64,000 nt of DNA from Streptomyces sp. WMMC940 (lineage in GTDB: Bacteria; Actinomycetota; Actinomycetes; Streptomycetales; Streptomycetaceae): assembly GCF_027460265.1 (NCBI RefSeq), contig NZ_JAPZBC010000001.1:4692001-4756000 (forward strand), read 5' to 3'. Each line of letters starts with the position of its first letter. The first letter of the stretch is position 1. Made by a program: the position numbers and the translations under genes. The notes beneath the pieces are model-generated. The model did not search any database and had not been told where the DNA came from. It worked only from the letters and a program-made list of their open reading frames with translations. Positions 63,269-64,000 of this stretch are shown in pieces.

Positions 63269-64000
<732 letters not shown>

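Overview
The window is high-GC actinobacterial chromosome with dense genes, frequent GTG starts and ATGA/GTGA overlaps. Gene content points to Streptomyces: ssgG, matAB-like genes, nnaR, sigU and its anti-sigma factor, and mec-cysO-cysM. From memory, not computed, much of the order after about 3.2 kb follows the S. coelicolor SCO2969-SCO2910 core region, so most of the window is conserved core. It contains one RNA gene (tmRNA) and no tRNA, rRNA, insertion sequence or CRISPR array that I could see.

Layout. 0-1.4 kb: three tandem small genes for RiPP-like precursor peptides with a shared leader motif, then a decayed XRE-type regulator end and a DUF397 gene; the modifying enzymes, if present, lie left of the window. 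1.7-2.6 kb: a repeat-rich secreted protein with an LAETG sortase motif. 2.7-7.1 kb: zinc-ribbon protein, ftsE-ftsX, S41 protease, smpB, ssrA. 7.1-9.5 kb: divergent MFS exporter and LysR regulator. 9.6-13.8 kb: surface polysaccharide operon (matA, matB, acyltransferase). 13.9-16.5 kb: nitrate transporter and nnaR. 16.7-21.3 kb: CGNR protein, sigU with anti-sigma gene, HelD-type ATPase. 21.4-26.8 kb: malic enzyme, HU, murA, YqgE, DUF3039. 27-29.3 kb: wreck of a sugar-binding protein gene beside an intact hexosaminidase. 29.6-34.7 kb: three-subunit molybdenum hydroxylase with an exceptional disordered extension on the 2Fe-2S subunit. 34.8-41.6 kb: VOC, MFS, an RHH-Doc toxin-antitoxin pair, helicase, IclR, Lon-like protease. 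41.7-43.5 kb: Lrp regulator divergent from hppD. 43.8-50.9 kb: TPR protein, FAD oxidase, VOC, ssgG, two RDD proteins. 51-57.8 kb: secreted M6 protease, pncA, pncB, clpS, DUF2017. 57.8-62.5 kb: permease remnant, then an MMPL/DUF2993 pair with a divergent TetR gene and two matching operators. 62.5-64 kb: mec, a Cys-rich leader peptide, cysO and the start of cysM.

The least explained items are the triple RiPP precursor set at the left edge, the leader peptide and CysO C-terminal -GGMA tail in the cysteine cluster, the roughly 440-residue tail on the 2Fe-2S protein, a possible small RNA or attenuator before malic enzyme, and several start-site hairpins (smpB, helD, nnaR). All functional statements are by reading sequence; no database search was run.
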